Shown piece by piece: positions 1 through 4,851 of a stretch of DNA of 5,074 nucleotides. Within the stretch, counting starts at the first letter, position 1; each line of letters opens with the position of its first letter. The translations under genes and the position numbers were made by a program. Origin of the DNA: Nanobdellota archaeon (GTDB lineage: Archaea > Nanobdellota > Nanobdellia > Woesearchaeales > JAHJBD01); the NCBI GenBank assembly GCA_018813725.1, contig JAHJBD010000031.1:1-5074 (forward strand), in the 5' to 3' direction. The notes under the pieces are model-generated. The model ran no database searches. It was not told where the DNA came from and saw only the letters and a list, made by a program, of their open reading frames with translations.

Positions 1-1068
1 CCTTTAAGAGTAGGTGTTATCTCGCAAGGATCATTGATAGGCGGCTATGTACCTACTATCACTGCTACCATAACCATGGATAATGAACTAAATCCTACAG
101 AACCTGTGCCTATAAGCGTGACTGTAAAGAACCAGAACCCTATCGAATATCCAGAGATTAAGATAATTGTTGAAAGCAACCTGATAAAAAAAGAGATTAT
201 AGCAGAGCTTGGAGCAAAAGAGGAAAAGACCTTTGATTTTGAGATTGAGCTTGATTCCGCATTAGAGCCGCAAAAGGATACAATCTACTTGAGTATCCAA
301 AAAGATAACTCTACCATCACAGGCCCTTTGACAAAGAAGTACTCAATAATCAGCTACAGTCAATTGCAGGAAGAGATTAAACCAGTGAGCAAGTTCATGA
401 GAACTGACACGATAATTACCTTCACAAACAAGGGTAATGTTGAATATTCAGGTGTTCAGAGACACGAGACAACCTTTTTCAAGTCAATGTTCACATCCAC
501 TATCCCAAAAGCAACAACAGTCAAAGAAGATGGCAAAAGGTATTTTACATGGGAAGTTGCGCTTGCACCTAGTGAGGCCAAAGAAGTTACTGTAGTAGAG
601 AATTATCTGCCTTTCCTGATAATTGTCCTATTGATAGGGATTGCATTATTCTTATATTATATGTTTAGGACACCTTTTACAATAAATAAGACAGCTGCTC
701 AGGTTATCAGCAAAGAAGGCGGAATTGCAGAGATGAAGATTGTAATCACATTAAAGAGCAGAGATAAGATGAAACTTAAGGATATTGAAGTTACTGACAG
801 GATACCTAATATCGCTGATATTGAAAGAGAGCTTACAATTGGAACACTGCAGCCTACAAAGATATTGAAGCATGAAGCAAAGGGTTCAATACTAAAGTGG
901 TCAGTTGATACCCTTGACATAGGTGAAGAGAGAGTAATCTCTTATAGGATAAAACCGATCCTCACGATTGTTGGAGACCTAACCTTGCCGCCTGTATCTG
1001 CAAGTTATATTCTTAAGGGTAAGAAACATAAGGTCAAATCAAACAGCCTTAGCATCAACCCTGAATAA
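1..1068 (+). CDS. Membrane-anchored protein with Ig-like (CARDB/DUF11-like) domains, 5'-truncated by window edge
   Basis: The frame is open from base 1, so the true start lies left of the window; 355 residues remain. A TTG at 34 has no ribosome binding site and I do not take it as the start. Residues about 10-110 alternate strands and turns like CARDB or Ig-like archaeal surface domains (ITATITMDNELNPTEPVPIS). About 120-200 is a second beta-rich module. Residues 202-222 (YLPFLIIVLLIGIALFLYYM) form one transmembrane helix. About 224-355 resembles a DUF11-type beta-sandwich (motifs VTDRIPN, LKWSVDTLDIGEERVISY, LTLPPVSASY) with a lysine-rich tail. The arginine right after the helix suggests N-outside, C-inside topology. 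A signal peptide, if any, would be in the missing part. The role is probably cell-surface or envelope-associated. Domain names are assigned by pattern, not by search; no enzymatic motif is visible. Confidence 0.85.
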   Translation, partial: PLRVGVISQGSLIGGYVPTITATITMDNELNPTEPVPISVTVKNQNPIEYPEIKIIVESNLIKKEIIAELGAKEEKTFDFEIELDSALEPQKDTIYLSIQKDNSTITGPLTKKYSIISYSQLQEEIKPVSKFMRTDTIITFTNKGNVEYSGVQRHETTFFKSMFTSTIPKATTVKEDGKRYFTWEVALAPSEAKEVTVVENYLPFLIIVLLIGIALFLYYMFRTPFTINKTAAQVISKEGGIAEMKIVITLKSRDKMKLKDIEVTDRIPNIADIERELTIGTLQPTKILKHEAKGSILKWSVDTLDIGEERVISYRIKPILTIVGDLTLPPVSASYILKGKKHKVKSNSLSINPE

Positions 1069-1070
1069 CT

Positions 1071-1107
1071 AAAATTTGCCTCAGCTATTATAAATGGGCA
1101 AATTTTT
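1071..1107 (+). terminator. Hairpin with U-tract after the membrane protein gene
   Basis: AAAATTTGCC at 1071-1080 is perfectly complementary to GGCAAATTTT at 1097-1106, giving a 10-bp stem with a 16-nt loop that ends in a T run. It begins two bases after the stop codon. Archaeal termination depends mainly on U-tracts rather than hairpins, so it could equally be an mRNA 3'-end stabiliser. Confidence 0.55.
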
Positions 1108-1114
1108 GGGATTA

Positions 1115-1137
1115 AAAATCTCGTTACGTGAGATTTT
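1115..1137. repeat. Second inverted repeat before tRNA-Tyr promoter
   Basis: AAAATCTC (1115-1122) pairs with GAGATTTT (1130-1137), and a G-T closing pair leaves a short loop. It lies 9 nt after the previous hairpin and ends in TTTT. It may be a backup terminator for the upstream gene, or an element insulating the tRNA promoter that follows at once. Confidence 0.5.
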
Positions 1138-1143
1138 CAATAA

Positions 1144-1158
1144 AAATATTTATAAATA
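1144..1158 (+). promoter_or_regulatory. TATA promoter of tRNA-Tyr
   Basis: The AT-rich element contains the perfect palindrome TATTTATAAATA (1147-1158). Its centre is about 30 nt upstream of tRNA base 1, which fits an archaeal TATA box giving a very short 5' leader for RNase P to remove. Confidence 0.75.
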
Positions 1159-1182
1159 GCTCTATTTTCTCTTTGCGCATGG

Positions 1183-1305
1183 CCCCTCTTAGCTCAGCGG
1201 CTAGAGCGATCGGCTGTAGAAGTTGTTTTGATATGTGCTGAGCACTGTGATGATAAACAACCAGCTGGTACCGATAGATCCCTGGTTCAAATCCGGGAGA
1301 GGGGA
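1183..1305 (+). tRNA. tRNA-Tyr (GTA) with anticodon-loop intron
   Basis: Acceptor CCCCTCT (1183-1189) pairs with AGAGGGG (1298-1304), discriminator A1305, no encoded CCA. D-arm GCTC/GAGC (1192-1195/1204-1207). Anticodon stem ATCGG (1209-1213) with CCGAT (1271-1275), anticodon GTA at 1216-1218. T-stem CCTGG/CCGGG around loop TTCAAAT (1286-1292). Removing 50 nt gives a 73-nt cloverleaf. The C1-G72 pair and A73 are the known identity elements of archaeal and eukaryotic tRNA-Tyr, which supports the call. The gene has its own promoter and is followed by T7. Confidence 0.97.
1220..1269 (+). other. Intron of tRNA-Tyr (about 50 nt, position 37/38)
   Basis: The insertion sits at the canonical archaeal site after purine 37; the repeated A at both borders leaves one base of ambiguity (1220-1269 or 1221-1270). 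Inside, GTTGTTT (1222-1228) pairs with AAACAAC (1255-1261), and a smaller hairpin GTGC/GCAC (1235-1238/1242-1245) caps it. The splice-site region is not a strict bulge-4bp-bulge: the best pairing I can draw is CTG (1214-1216) with CAG (1262-1264), flanked by oversized bulges. That makes it a relaxed motif. Confidence 0.85.
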
Positions 1306-1312
1306 TTTTTTT
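1306..1312 (+). terminator. T7 terminator of tRNA-Tyr
   Basis: Seven consecutive T start directly after the discriminator base, the usual archaeal intrinsic stop signal. The promoter of the next gene begins within about 10 nt. Confidence 0.65.
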
Positions 1313-1317
1313 AATTA

Positions 1318-1329
1318 AATTTTTATATG
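1318..1329 (+). promoter_or_regulatory. TATA promoter of the 290-residue protein gene
   Basis: The run AAATTTTTATAT is centred about 24 nt upstream of the ATG at 1349, and no Shine-Dalgarno-like sequence precedes that ATG. This spacing predicts transcription starting at or next to the start codon, i.e. a leaderless mRNA. Confidence 0.6.
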
Positions 1330-1348
1330 CCAAGGTTAATTCTATTTT

Positions 1349-2221
1349 ATGGGTATCTTAAATCATCTTTTCAGGTCTTCAGAAGCAGTTGCGAGAGAAA
1401 CTCAAACAGAAGATGAATCCATCATAAAGAAGTGGAGAGAGTATATTGCAACTATCCCTGCCAAGAAAACAGTTATTGGGAGATTAAATACTAATGCCAA
1501 GTTTCCAGATGACCTATTGAAGCTCAGAAGATTATTGAGCTTAGAGTTGGTAGATATCTCTGATGAAACAAGAGATGAATCTGCACTTATCTCTGATCTG
1601 GAGGCTCTAGAACATTCTCAAAAGGTCAAAAGGGTGCACAAGCTAGAACAGTGTTTAGGGTATGCAGAGACAAGATATCAATATGTGTATAGTCTGCTTC
1701 AGGAGCTGCATTCAATCTTAAAGTCAGAGATGCATATTATCGAAAAGCTGCTTGCCAAGTCCAAAAAAGCTAAAAGGTTAGTTTCGCACCTTAGATCACA
1801 ATTGGAATTAGAGCTGGAGATCATCAAGAAGATAGAACAGATAAGAACTTTCCACAACCTTTTCTTAGAATTAGTCAAAGGAGAACATATCATCAGGGTT
1901 ATGGATTCAAGCGAAAAAAGGCTTCTTAGAAAGATGCAGGAAGGGATGAAGAAGATATTCTCTGATGAGATAAGCGGTATCACCTATGAATGGGCAATGA
2001 CTGTCTTTAAAGGGATTAAAGATAAGGTCCATGAAGGGGTGGCTAACGGGATGTTTGATAGTTATCATCCTGATATTGATTTTGAGTTTGCCAACAGGCC
2101 TGAGTTTGTTGATCTGGTAAGAGAAAGCATCCAAAAATTGAGAAAGAGGAAGGTGTCTGAGCAGATGATCAATGTCTTTGTGCATCTGTTCAGAGAATGG
2201 TATAATCATGAAAGGGATTAA
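1349..2221 (+). CDS. Uncharacterised helical / coiled-coil protein (290 aa)
   Basis: I do not recognise this family. The protein is soluble-looking, with no signal peptide or transmembrane helix, and is rich in Lys, Arg, Glu and Leu. Residues about 24-36 (SIIKKWREYIATI) form a short helix. About 85-180 is a long, nearly unbroken helical stretch with coiled-coil character (LLQELHSILKSEMHIIEKLL, then LRSQLELELEIIKKIEQI). The C-terminal part (about 190-290) also looks helical and has aromatic spots (ITYEWAMTVF, FVHLFREWYNHERD). No nucleotide-binding, metal or catalytic motif is visible. The ATG is chosen because a TATA box lies about 24 nt upstream, consistent with leaderless translation. It stands alone between tRNA-Tyr and the toxin-antitoxin pair, with 80 nt to the next gene. 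A structural or scaffold role is possible but unsupported. Confidence 0.85.
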   Translation: MGILNHLFRSSEAVARETQTEDESIIKKWREYIATIPAKKTVIGRLNTNAKFPDDLLKLRRLLSLELVDISDETRDESALISDLEALEHSQKVKRVHKLEQCLGYAETRYQYVYSLLQELHSILKSEMHIIEKLLAKSKKAKRLVSHLRSQLELELEIIKKIEQIRTFHNLFLELVKGEHIIRVMDSSEKRLLRKMQEGMKKIFSDEISGITYEWAMTVFKGIKDKVHEGVANGMFDSYHPDIDFEFANRPEFVDLVRESIQKLRKRKVSEQMINVFVHLFREWYNHERD

Positions 2222-2242
2222 GATTGGTGGTCCATCTATCGG

Positions 2243-2288
2243 AAGATTTATAAATAAGATAGGTCTTACTTATCTTGTAAACAAGATT
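2243..2288 (+). promoter_or_regulatory. Promoter plus clustered operator half-sites of the toxin-antitoxin operon
   Basis: The TATA box is GATTTATAAATA (2245-2256), so transcription should start near 2277-2282. Two overlapping dyads surround it: AAGATA (2256-2261) with TATCTT (2271-2276), extended inward by GT/AC; and ATCTTGT (2272-2278) with ACAAGAT (2281-2287), a perfect 7-bp inverted repeat with 2 nt between arms. AAGATW half-sites thus occur at 2243, 2256, 2271 (inverted) and 2283. AbrB-fold antitoxins and their toxin complexes commonly repress their own operon through such dyads, so autoregulation is the likely meaning. Confidence 0.65.
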
Positions 2289-2294
2289 AGGTGA
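2287..2294 (+). promoter_or_regulatory. Ribosome binding site of the antitoxin gene
   Basis: TTAGGTGA includes GGTGA, which matches the archaeal 16S 3' end, 7 nt before ATG 2302. It abuts the last operator half-site, so a bound repressor would also cover the start of the message. Confidence 0.7.
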
Positions 2295-2301
2295 AATAAA
2301 A

Positions 2302-2553
2302 ATGGCAACAGAAATAATTGAGATGGGAAGAATAAGCGCAAGGGGACAGATTGCAATACCTACTGATATAAGGACTAGGTTAGAGCTAGAAGATGGATCA
2401 AGAGTATTGTTTTTGCTGGAAGATGATACTTTGATCATGAAGAAGATAACTTCAGAGACATTTGCAAGCATAACCAAACCATTAAGGGAAGCCAAAAAGA
2501 GAATAAAAGAGACAGAAGTGACTGATATTGTGCATAGATTAAGAAAAAAATGA
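2302..2553 (+). CDS. AbrB/MazE/SpoVT-fold antitoxin (VapB-like)
   Basis: This 83-residue protein carries a swapped-hairpin AbrB DNA-binding domain at about residues 5-49. The hallmark segment is GRISARGQIAIPTDIRTRLE, followed by LEDGSRVLFLLEDDTLIMKK. The C-terminal 30 residues (from about 54) are a basic amphipathic helix of the kind that in VapB proteins wraps around and inhibits the toxin. Family members act as dimers that bind operator DNA and neutralise the partner PIN nuclease. The start is supported by GGTGA 7 nt upstream. Its stop codon overlaps the toxin start (ATGA, 2550-2553), so translation is probably coupled. Length is usual for the family. A solitary AbrB regulator is the alternative, made unlikely by the adjacent PIN gene. 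Confidence 0.93.
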   Translation: MATEIIEMGRISARGQIAIPTDIRTRLELEDGSRVLFLLEDDTLIMKKITSETFASITKPLREAKKRIKETEVTDIVHRLRKK

Positions 2554-2972
2554 TCAAAGTCACGCTGGATACCAATATACTTATCTCAGGCACATTTTGG
2601 AATGGTGATTCTTTTAAGATTATGAATCTGATTGATAACAAGAAGATTGAGAGCATACTATCCAAAGAGATAATCAAGGAGTACATAATGGTTATGGACA
2701 GTGATGAGATTGCAGAAAAAGTTGAGCATAAAGATTTAGTAGTCTCAAAAGTTATCCAGAAGGTAATGACGAATTCCAAGATTGTTGACCCAAAAAGGAA
2801 AATACATTTGGTCATTGATGATCCAGATGATGATAAATTCATCGAGACTGCAGTAGAAGGGAGAGTGGATTACATTATAAGCAATGATAAGCATCTGCTA
2901 AAAATTAAAGAGTTTGAAGGGATTAAGATTGTCAAGGCAGATGAATTTTTAAATATTTTTGAGCAGATTTAA
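2550..2972 (+). CDS. PIN-domain ribonuclease toxin (VapC-like, COG1569-type)
   Basis: The 140 residues span a complete PIN domain. Expected metal-binding acidic residues are present: D7 in LDTNILISG, E44 in KEIIKEY, D95 in DDPDDDKFIETA, and D113 in DYIISNDKHLL. The LDTNilISG start and the D-x-DDkFiE-A...D-yIiSnDkHLL block are typical of the 'putative toxin, PIN family' group (COG1569). Members are Mg-dependent endoribonucleases; VapC toxins cut tRNA or rRNA, but the target here cannot be read from sequence. The ATG overlaps the antitoxin stop and has no ribosome binding site of its own, fitting translational coupling that keeps toxin below antitoxin. All catalytic positions look intact, so the toxin is probably active. 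It converges with the aldehyde dehydrogenase gene, with only 14 nt between stop codons. Confidence 0.93.
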   Translation: MIKVTLDTNILISGTFWNGDSFKIMNLIDNKKIESILSKEIIKEYIMVMDSDEIAEKVEHKDLVVSKVIQKVMTNSKIVDPKRKIHLVIDDPDDDKFIETAVEGRVDYIISNDKHLLKIKEFEGIKIVKADEFLNIFEQI

Positions 2973-2986
2973 AGCAGAGATAACCA

Positions 2987-4285
2987 TCAAACCCGAATAT
3001 ACTTCATCTCAGTAAATGCTCTGAAACCTTCTTTATTATCTTGTCTTCCGATGCCAGAGCATTTTGCACCGCCCCAGGGGTTTCCCATGCCGCAGCTTCC
3101 GTGAGAATTTATGTTTACAACTCCGACCTGTAACTGTTTTGCGATGTCTATTGCCAATTTTTTGTTATTAGTCCATACTGACCCAGTCAGTCCATAATCA
3201 GTATTGTTTGCTTGCTTGATGGCTTCTTTATAGTATTTGACAGATACTATCGGAAGGATCGGGCCAAACGGCTCTTCATGCATCAGTTCCATTTCTGGCT
3301 TGACGTCCACAATGATTGTCTGAGGAAAGAACAATCCTTTTGCTTTGCCGCCTGTAAGGACTTTAGCGCCTTTCTGGACCGCATCTTTGATTGCACCTTT
3401 TATCTTCTTTAGCTGGAACTCTGCAACCACAGGGCCCATATCAGGATATGTCATCGGGTCGCCGATGGTAAGTTTTTTGGATGCTTTGACTGCTTCATCA
3501 ACAAACTCTTGGAATATAGGCTCTTCGACAAAAACCCTCTTTATAGAACAGCACACCTGACCTGAGTTTCTTGCGTTTCTCTTGACAATATCCGCTGCTG
3601 TCTTTTTTATATCAATATCTTTAAGGACAATCGCTGCATCAAGGCCGCCAAGCTCTAGCACAAGACGATGAAGTTTATCTGCTGAGTCTTTCATTATCTT
3701 CTTTCCAGTAGCTGTCGAGCCTGTAAAAGATACCATCTGGATATCTTCTTTGACCAATGCTTCTCCGTGCTTTTTACCGCCGGTTATAGTGAAGAATGGC
3801 AGACCAATAAGGAGTTTGTCTATCTCAATGCCCACCTTTGGTGTAAATTCAGAGGGCTTATGGATGACTGCGTTGCCGCATAGCAGAGCAGGGATTATTG
3901 ACGAGAAAGGGGTGTTCAAGGGATAGTTCCAGGGTGAGATCACTGCAACAACACCGAGTGGGTCAAAGTGGACATTATCTTCAGGCGCCAGCCACTGCTC
4001 TGATTTATTACAGAAAAAGTTTATCTGTTCTATCGCGTGTTCAACCTCGCCTTTTGATTGGGAGATGGGTTTTCCCATGTCGCTGGTTATTGTCTCAGCG
4101 ATAGTTTTTGCGTCTTGCCTGATCAATCCTGATAATTTCCTTATCTCAGTTACTCTCTCTTTTACAGTGAGCTTAGACCAGCTCTGTTGGCTGAGCTTTG
4201 CTTTGGCAACTATTGATCTTATGGAACTGATAGGGGTTTCTTTGATATCTGTTGATTCCAATGTTGCTGGATTTATGTGTTTCAC
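2987..4285 (-). CDS. NAD(P)-dependent aldehyde dehydrogenase (succinate-semialdehyde dehydrogenase-like)
   Basis: This enzyme would oxidise an aldehyde to its acid with NAD(P)+. From the GTG start it has 432 residues, compact for the superfamily (about 450-500). Catalytic elements: oxyanion Asn N120 in ISPWNYPL, general base E211 in LELGG, nucleophile C245 in NSGQVCCSIKR, and E338 in HEEPFGP. Cofactor elements: K143 in HKPSE and the FTGSTATG loop at 187-194. E146 corresponds to the ribose-binding Glu of NAD-preferring members, so NAD+ is the likelier cofactor. The stretch between HKPSE and FTGST is about nine residues shorter than usual. The physiological aldehyde cannot be assigned, and no pathway partner is adjacent. 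I choose GTG 4285 over in-frame TTG 4303: GTG gives the family-like start MKHINPAT and lies about 27 nt from a TATA box, whereas TTG almost touches that box. Confidence 0.95.
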   Translation of the reverse strand: MKHINPATLESTDIKETPISSIRSIVAKAKLSQQSWSKLTVKERVTEIRKLSGLIRQDAKTIAETITSDMGKPISQSKGEVEHAIEQINFFCNKSEQWLAPEDNVHFDPLGVVAVISPWNYPLNTPFSSIIPALLCGNAVIHKPSEFTPKVGIEIDKLLIGLPFFTITGGKKHGEALVKEDIQMVSFTGSTATGKKIMKDSADKLHRLVLELGGLDAAIVLKDIDIKKTAADIVKRNARNSGQVCCSIKRVFVEEPIFQEFVDEAVKASKKLTIGDPMTYPDMGPVVAEFQLKKIKGAIKDAVQKGAKVLTGGKAKGLFFPQTIIVDVKPEMELMHEEPFGPILPIVSVKYYKEAIKQANNTDYGLTGSVWTNNKKLAIDIAKQLQVGVVNINSHGSCGMGNPWGGAKCSGIGRQDNKEGFRAFTEMKYIRV

Positions 4286-4306
4286 AAGCGTGAATACCAA
4301 CAATGG

Positions 4307-4316
4307 ATATATTAAT
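4307..4316 (-). promoter_or_regulatory. TATA promoter of the aldehyde dehydrogenase gene
   Basis: On the minus strand the sequence is ATTAATATAT, centred about 27 nt upstream of GTG 4285. There is no Shine-Dalgarno-like sequence between them, so the transcript is predicted to start at or next to the GTG (leaderless). This argues for transcription independent of the two small genes upstream. Confidence 0.5.
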
Positions 4317-4352
4317 GTTACGCAGAAACAATACTTATGATCTAAAGAAGAA

Positions 4353-4364
4353 AATAAGCTTATT
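4353..4364 (-). terminator. Palindrome and T-rich tract at the end of the small-gene pair
   Basis: AATAAGCTTATT is a perfect 12-bp palindrome covering the stop codon of the 46-residue gene. On the minus strand it is followed by a pyrimidine-rich run (TTTTCTTCTTT). This could end the small-gene transcript before the aldehyde dehydrogenase promoter. A short palindrome is weak evidence by itself. Confidence 0.35.
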
Positions 4365-4500
4365 CTTTACTTATGCCCTGCTGCTGCATCAACTTGGCTA
4401 TCCTTCTCTCCAATATGATAGTCATCTTGAGATTATAGACCACAGCAGCAAGGATACCGATATTTACTGCCAATAGAGTTTGGTTTAAGTCAAGAGCCAT
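4360..4500 (-). CDS. Small single-helix membrane-type protein (46 aa)
   Basis: Not recognised. The protein starts MALDLNQTLLAVNIGILAAV; residues about 9-30 form a hydrophobic helix (LLAVNIGILAAVVYNLKMTIIL) long enough to cross the membrane, followed by a basic amphipathic tail (ERRIAKLMQQQ). The positive tail suggests it faces the cytoplasm. A good ribosome binding site, GTGAGGT at 4505-4511, overlaps the stop of the upstream 54-residue gene, leaving a 7-nt gap, so the two are almost certainly translated together. The short length means standard gene calling can miss it. Either a membrane anchor for its acidic partner or a small regulator would fit; both are guesses. Confidence 0.7.
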   Translation of the reverse strand: MALDLNQTLLAVNIGILAAVVYNLKMTIILERRIAKLMQQQGISKE

Positions 4501-4504
4501 ATTT

Positions 4505-4511
4505 ACCTCAC
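4505..4511 (-). promoter_or_regulatory. Ribosome binding site of the 46-residue gene
   Basis: GTGAGGT on the minus strand overlaps the upstream stop codon TGA (4508-4510) and sits 4 nt before ATG 4500. This supports the start and suggests termination-reinitiation coupling. Confidence 0.65.
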
Positions 4512-4672
4512 AATTTGTCCATCATACCTTTCAAGACTTCCTCATATCTACCCTCAGCCTCGAGGAATTTTAATGATTGGTCCCTGAATACATGCTCTTC
4601 TTTGCTCTGAAAGTCTTTCAATTCTTGCTCGACAAGATATTTTATCACCTTTAACTCATTTTCATCAAACAT
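4508..4672 (-). CDS. Small acidic helical protein (54 aa)
   Basis: Not recognised. The sequence begins MFDENELKVIKYLVEQELKD and ends EEVLKGMMDKL. It is strongly charged, with many Glu/Lys/Asp, no hydrophobic segment, no Cys and no Pro, and predicts as one or two amphipathic helices. The start is well supported: GGTGAT at 4676-4681, one of the best matches to the archaeal 16S 3' end in the window, is 3 nt upstream. It is the first gene of a two-gene cassette with the 46-residue membrane-type protein, and faces the tRNA-Asp/Lys genes divergently. A soluble partner docking on the membrane peptide is plausible but inferred only from adjacency and composition. Confidence 0.72.
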   Translation of the reverse strand: MFDENELKVIKYLVEQELKDFQSKEEHVFRDQSLKFLEAEGRYEEVLKGMMDKL

Positions 4673-4675
4673 ATT

Positions 4676-4681
4676 ATCACC
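4676..4681 (-). promoter_or_regulatory. Ribosome binding site of the 54-residue gene
   Basis: GGTGAT on the minus strand matches the archaeal anti-Shine-Dalgarno complement GGAGGTGATC. It lies 3 nt from ATG 4672 and decides the start. Confidence 0.7.
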
Positions 4682-4691
4682 AGGTTCAATA

Positions 4692-4716
4692 AGGAGATAT
4701 CTATATATATTATTAT
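4692..4716 (-). promoter_or_regulatory. Probable TATA region of the small-gene operon
   Basis: Alternating T/A sequence (minus-strand core ATAATATATATAG) is centred about 30-35 nt upstream of ATG 4672. This would start transcription close to the ribosome binding site. A second TATA-like stretch at about 4729-4738 could serve instead, giving a leader of about 35 nt. The abundance of TATA-like sequence here prevents a firm choice. Confidence 0.45.
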
Positions 4717-4717
4717 A

Positions 4718-4731
4718 GGGATATGGGATAT
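4718..4731. repeat. Tandem GGGATAT repeat
   Basis: GGGATAT occurs twice without a gap (4718-4724 and 4725-4731), between the promoter of the small genes and the dyad at 4731-4752. Position suggests a possible protein-binding site; it could also be chance in AT-rich sequence. Confidence 0.45.
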
Positions 4732-4752
4732 ATATACTGCAGTAAGTATATA
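4731..4752. repeat. Dyad TATATACT / AGTATATA in divergent intergenic region
   Basis: Eight-base arms TATATACT (4731-4738) and AGTATATA (4745-4752) are separated by 6 nt. Nested within is the perfect palindrome TACTGCAGTA (4735-4744). Each arm reads as a TATA element, so it could be a bidirectional promoter or an operator between the small genes and the tRNA genes. Confidence 0.5.
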
Positions 4753-4767
4753 AATTATAAAAAAAAA

Positions 4768-4784
4768 CGAAACATTTAAAAATA
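4768..4784 (+). promoter_or_regulatory. BRE/TATA promoter facing the tRNA genes
   Basis: CGAAA (4768-4772, BRE-like) directly precedes CATTTAAAAATA (4773-4784), the most canonical archaeal promoter in the window. Transcription should start near 4805. That is 68 nt upstream of tRNA-Asp, which implies a longer leader or an independent short transcript. ATG at 4805 opens only an 11-codon frame (MQFNLSVEGSI), too short to call as a gene. Confidence 0.5.
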
Positions 4785-4832
4785 CCTTCAAAATTCTAAG
4801 CGTAATGCAATTCAATCTTTCTGTAGAAGGCT

Positions 4833-4851
4833 CTATATAACGACGATATAG
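4833..4851 (+). promoter_or_regulatory. Palindromic TATA element upstream of tRNA-Asp
   Basis: CTATAT (4833-4838) and ATATAG (4846-4851) form an inverted repeat with a 7-nt spacer. Either arm can be read as a TATA box, 36 or 25 nt before tRNA-Asp base 1 (4873), the right distance for a tRNA promoter. It probably drives tRNA-Asp and tRNA-Lys together. Confidence 0.5.

Noticed and set aside
34..36. TTG as the start of the membrane protein
   Set aside because: The frame is open through the window edge and the TTG has no ribosome binding site or promoter; the gene is better read as truncated by the window.
699..920. Minus-strand open frame inside the membrane protein gene
   Set aside because: No ribosome binding site or promoter; it lies wholly within a well-supported coding region on the other strand.
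1124..1333. Minus-strand open frame (69 codons) over the tRNA-Tyr gene containing the string SPGFEPGI
   Set aside because: That peptide is the well-known artefact of translating the antisense of a tRNA T-arm; the frame coincides with tRNA-Tyr and its flanks.
1699..2842. Minus-strand frames opposite the 290-residue protein, antitoxin and toxin genes
   Set aside because: They mirror the real genes in antisense, have low-complexity Ser/Ile/Leu composition, and lack start signals.
4301..4303. TTG as the start of the aldehyde dehydrogenase (438 residues)
   Set aside because: It almost touches the TATA box at 4307-4316 and so would lie upstream of the predicted transcription start. GTG 4285 fits the spacing and gives a family-like N-terminus.
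3212..4340. Plus-strand frames opposite the aldehyde dehydrogenase
   Set aside because: The minus-strand protein has complete catalytic motifs across the whole region; the plus-strand frames show no domain and no start signals.
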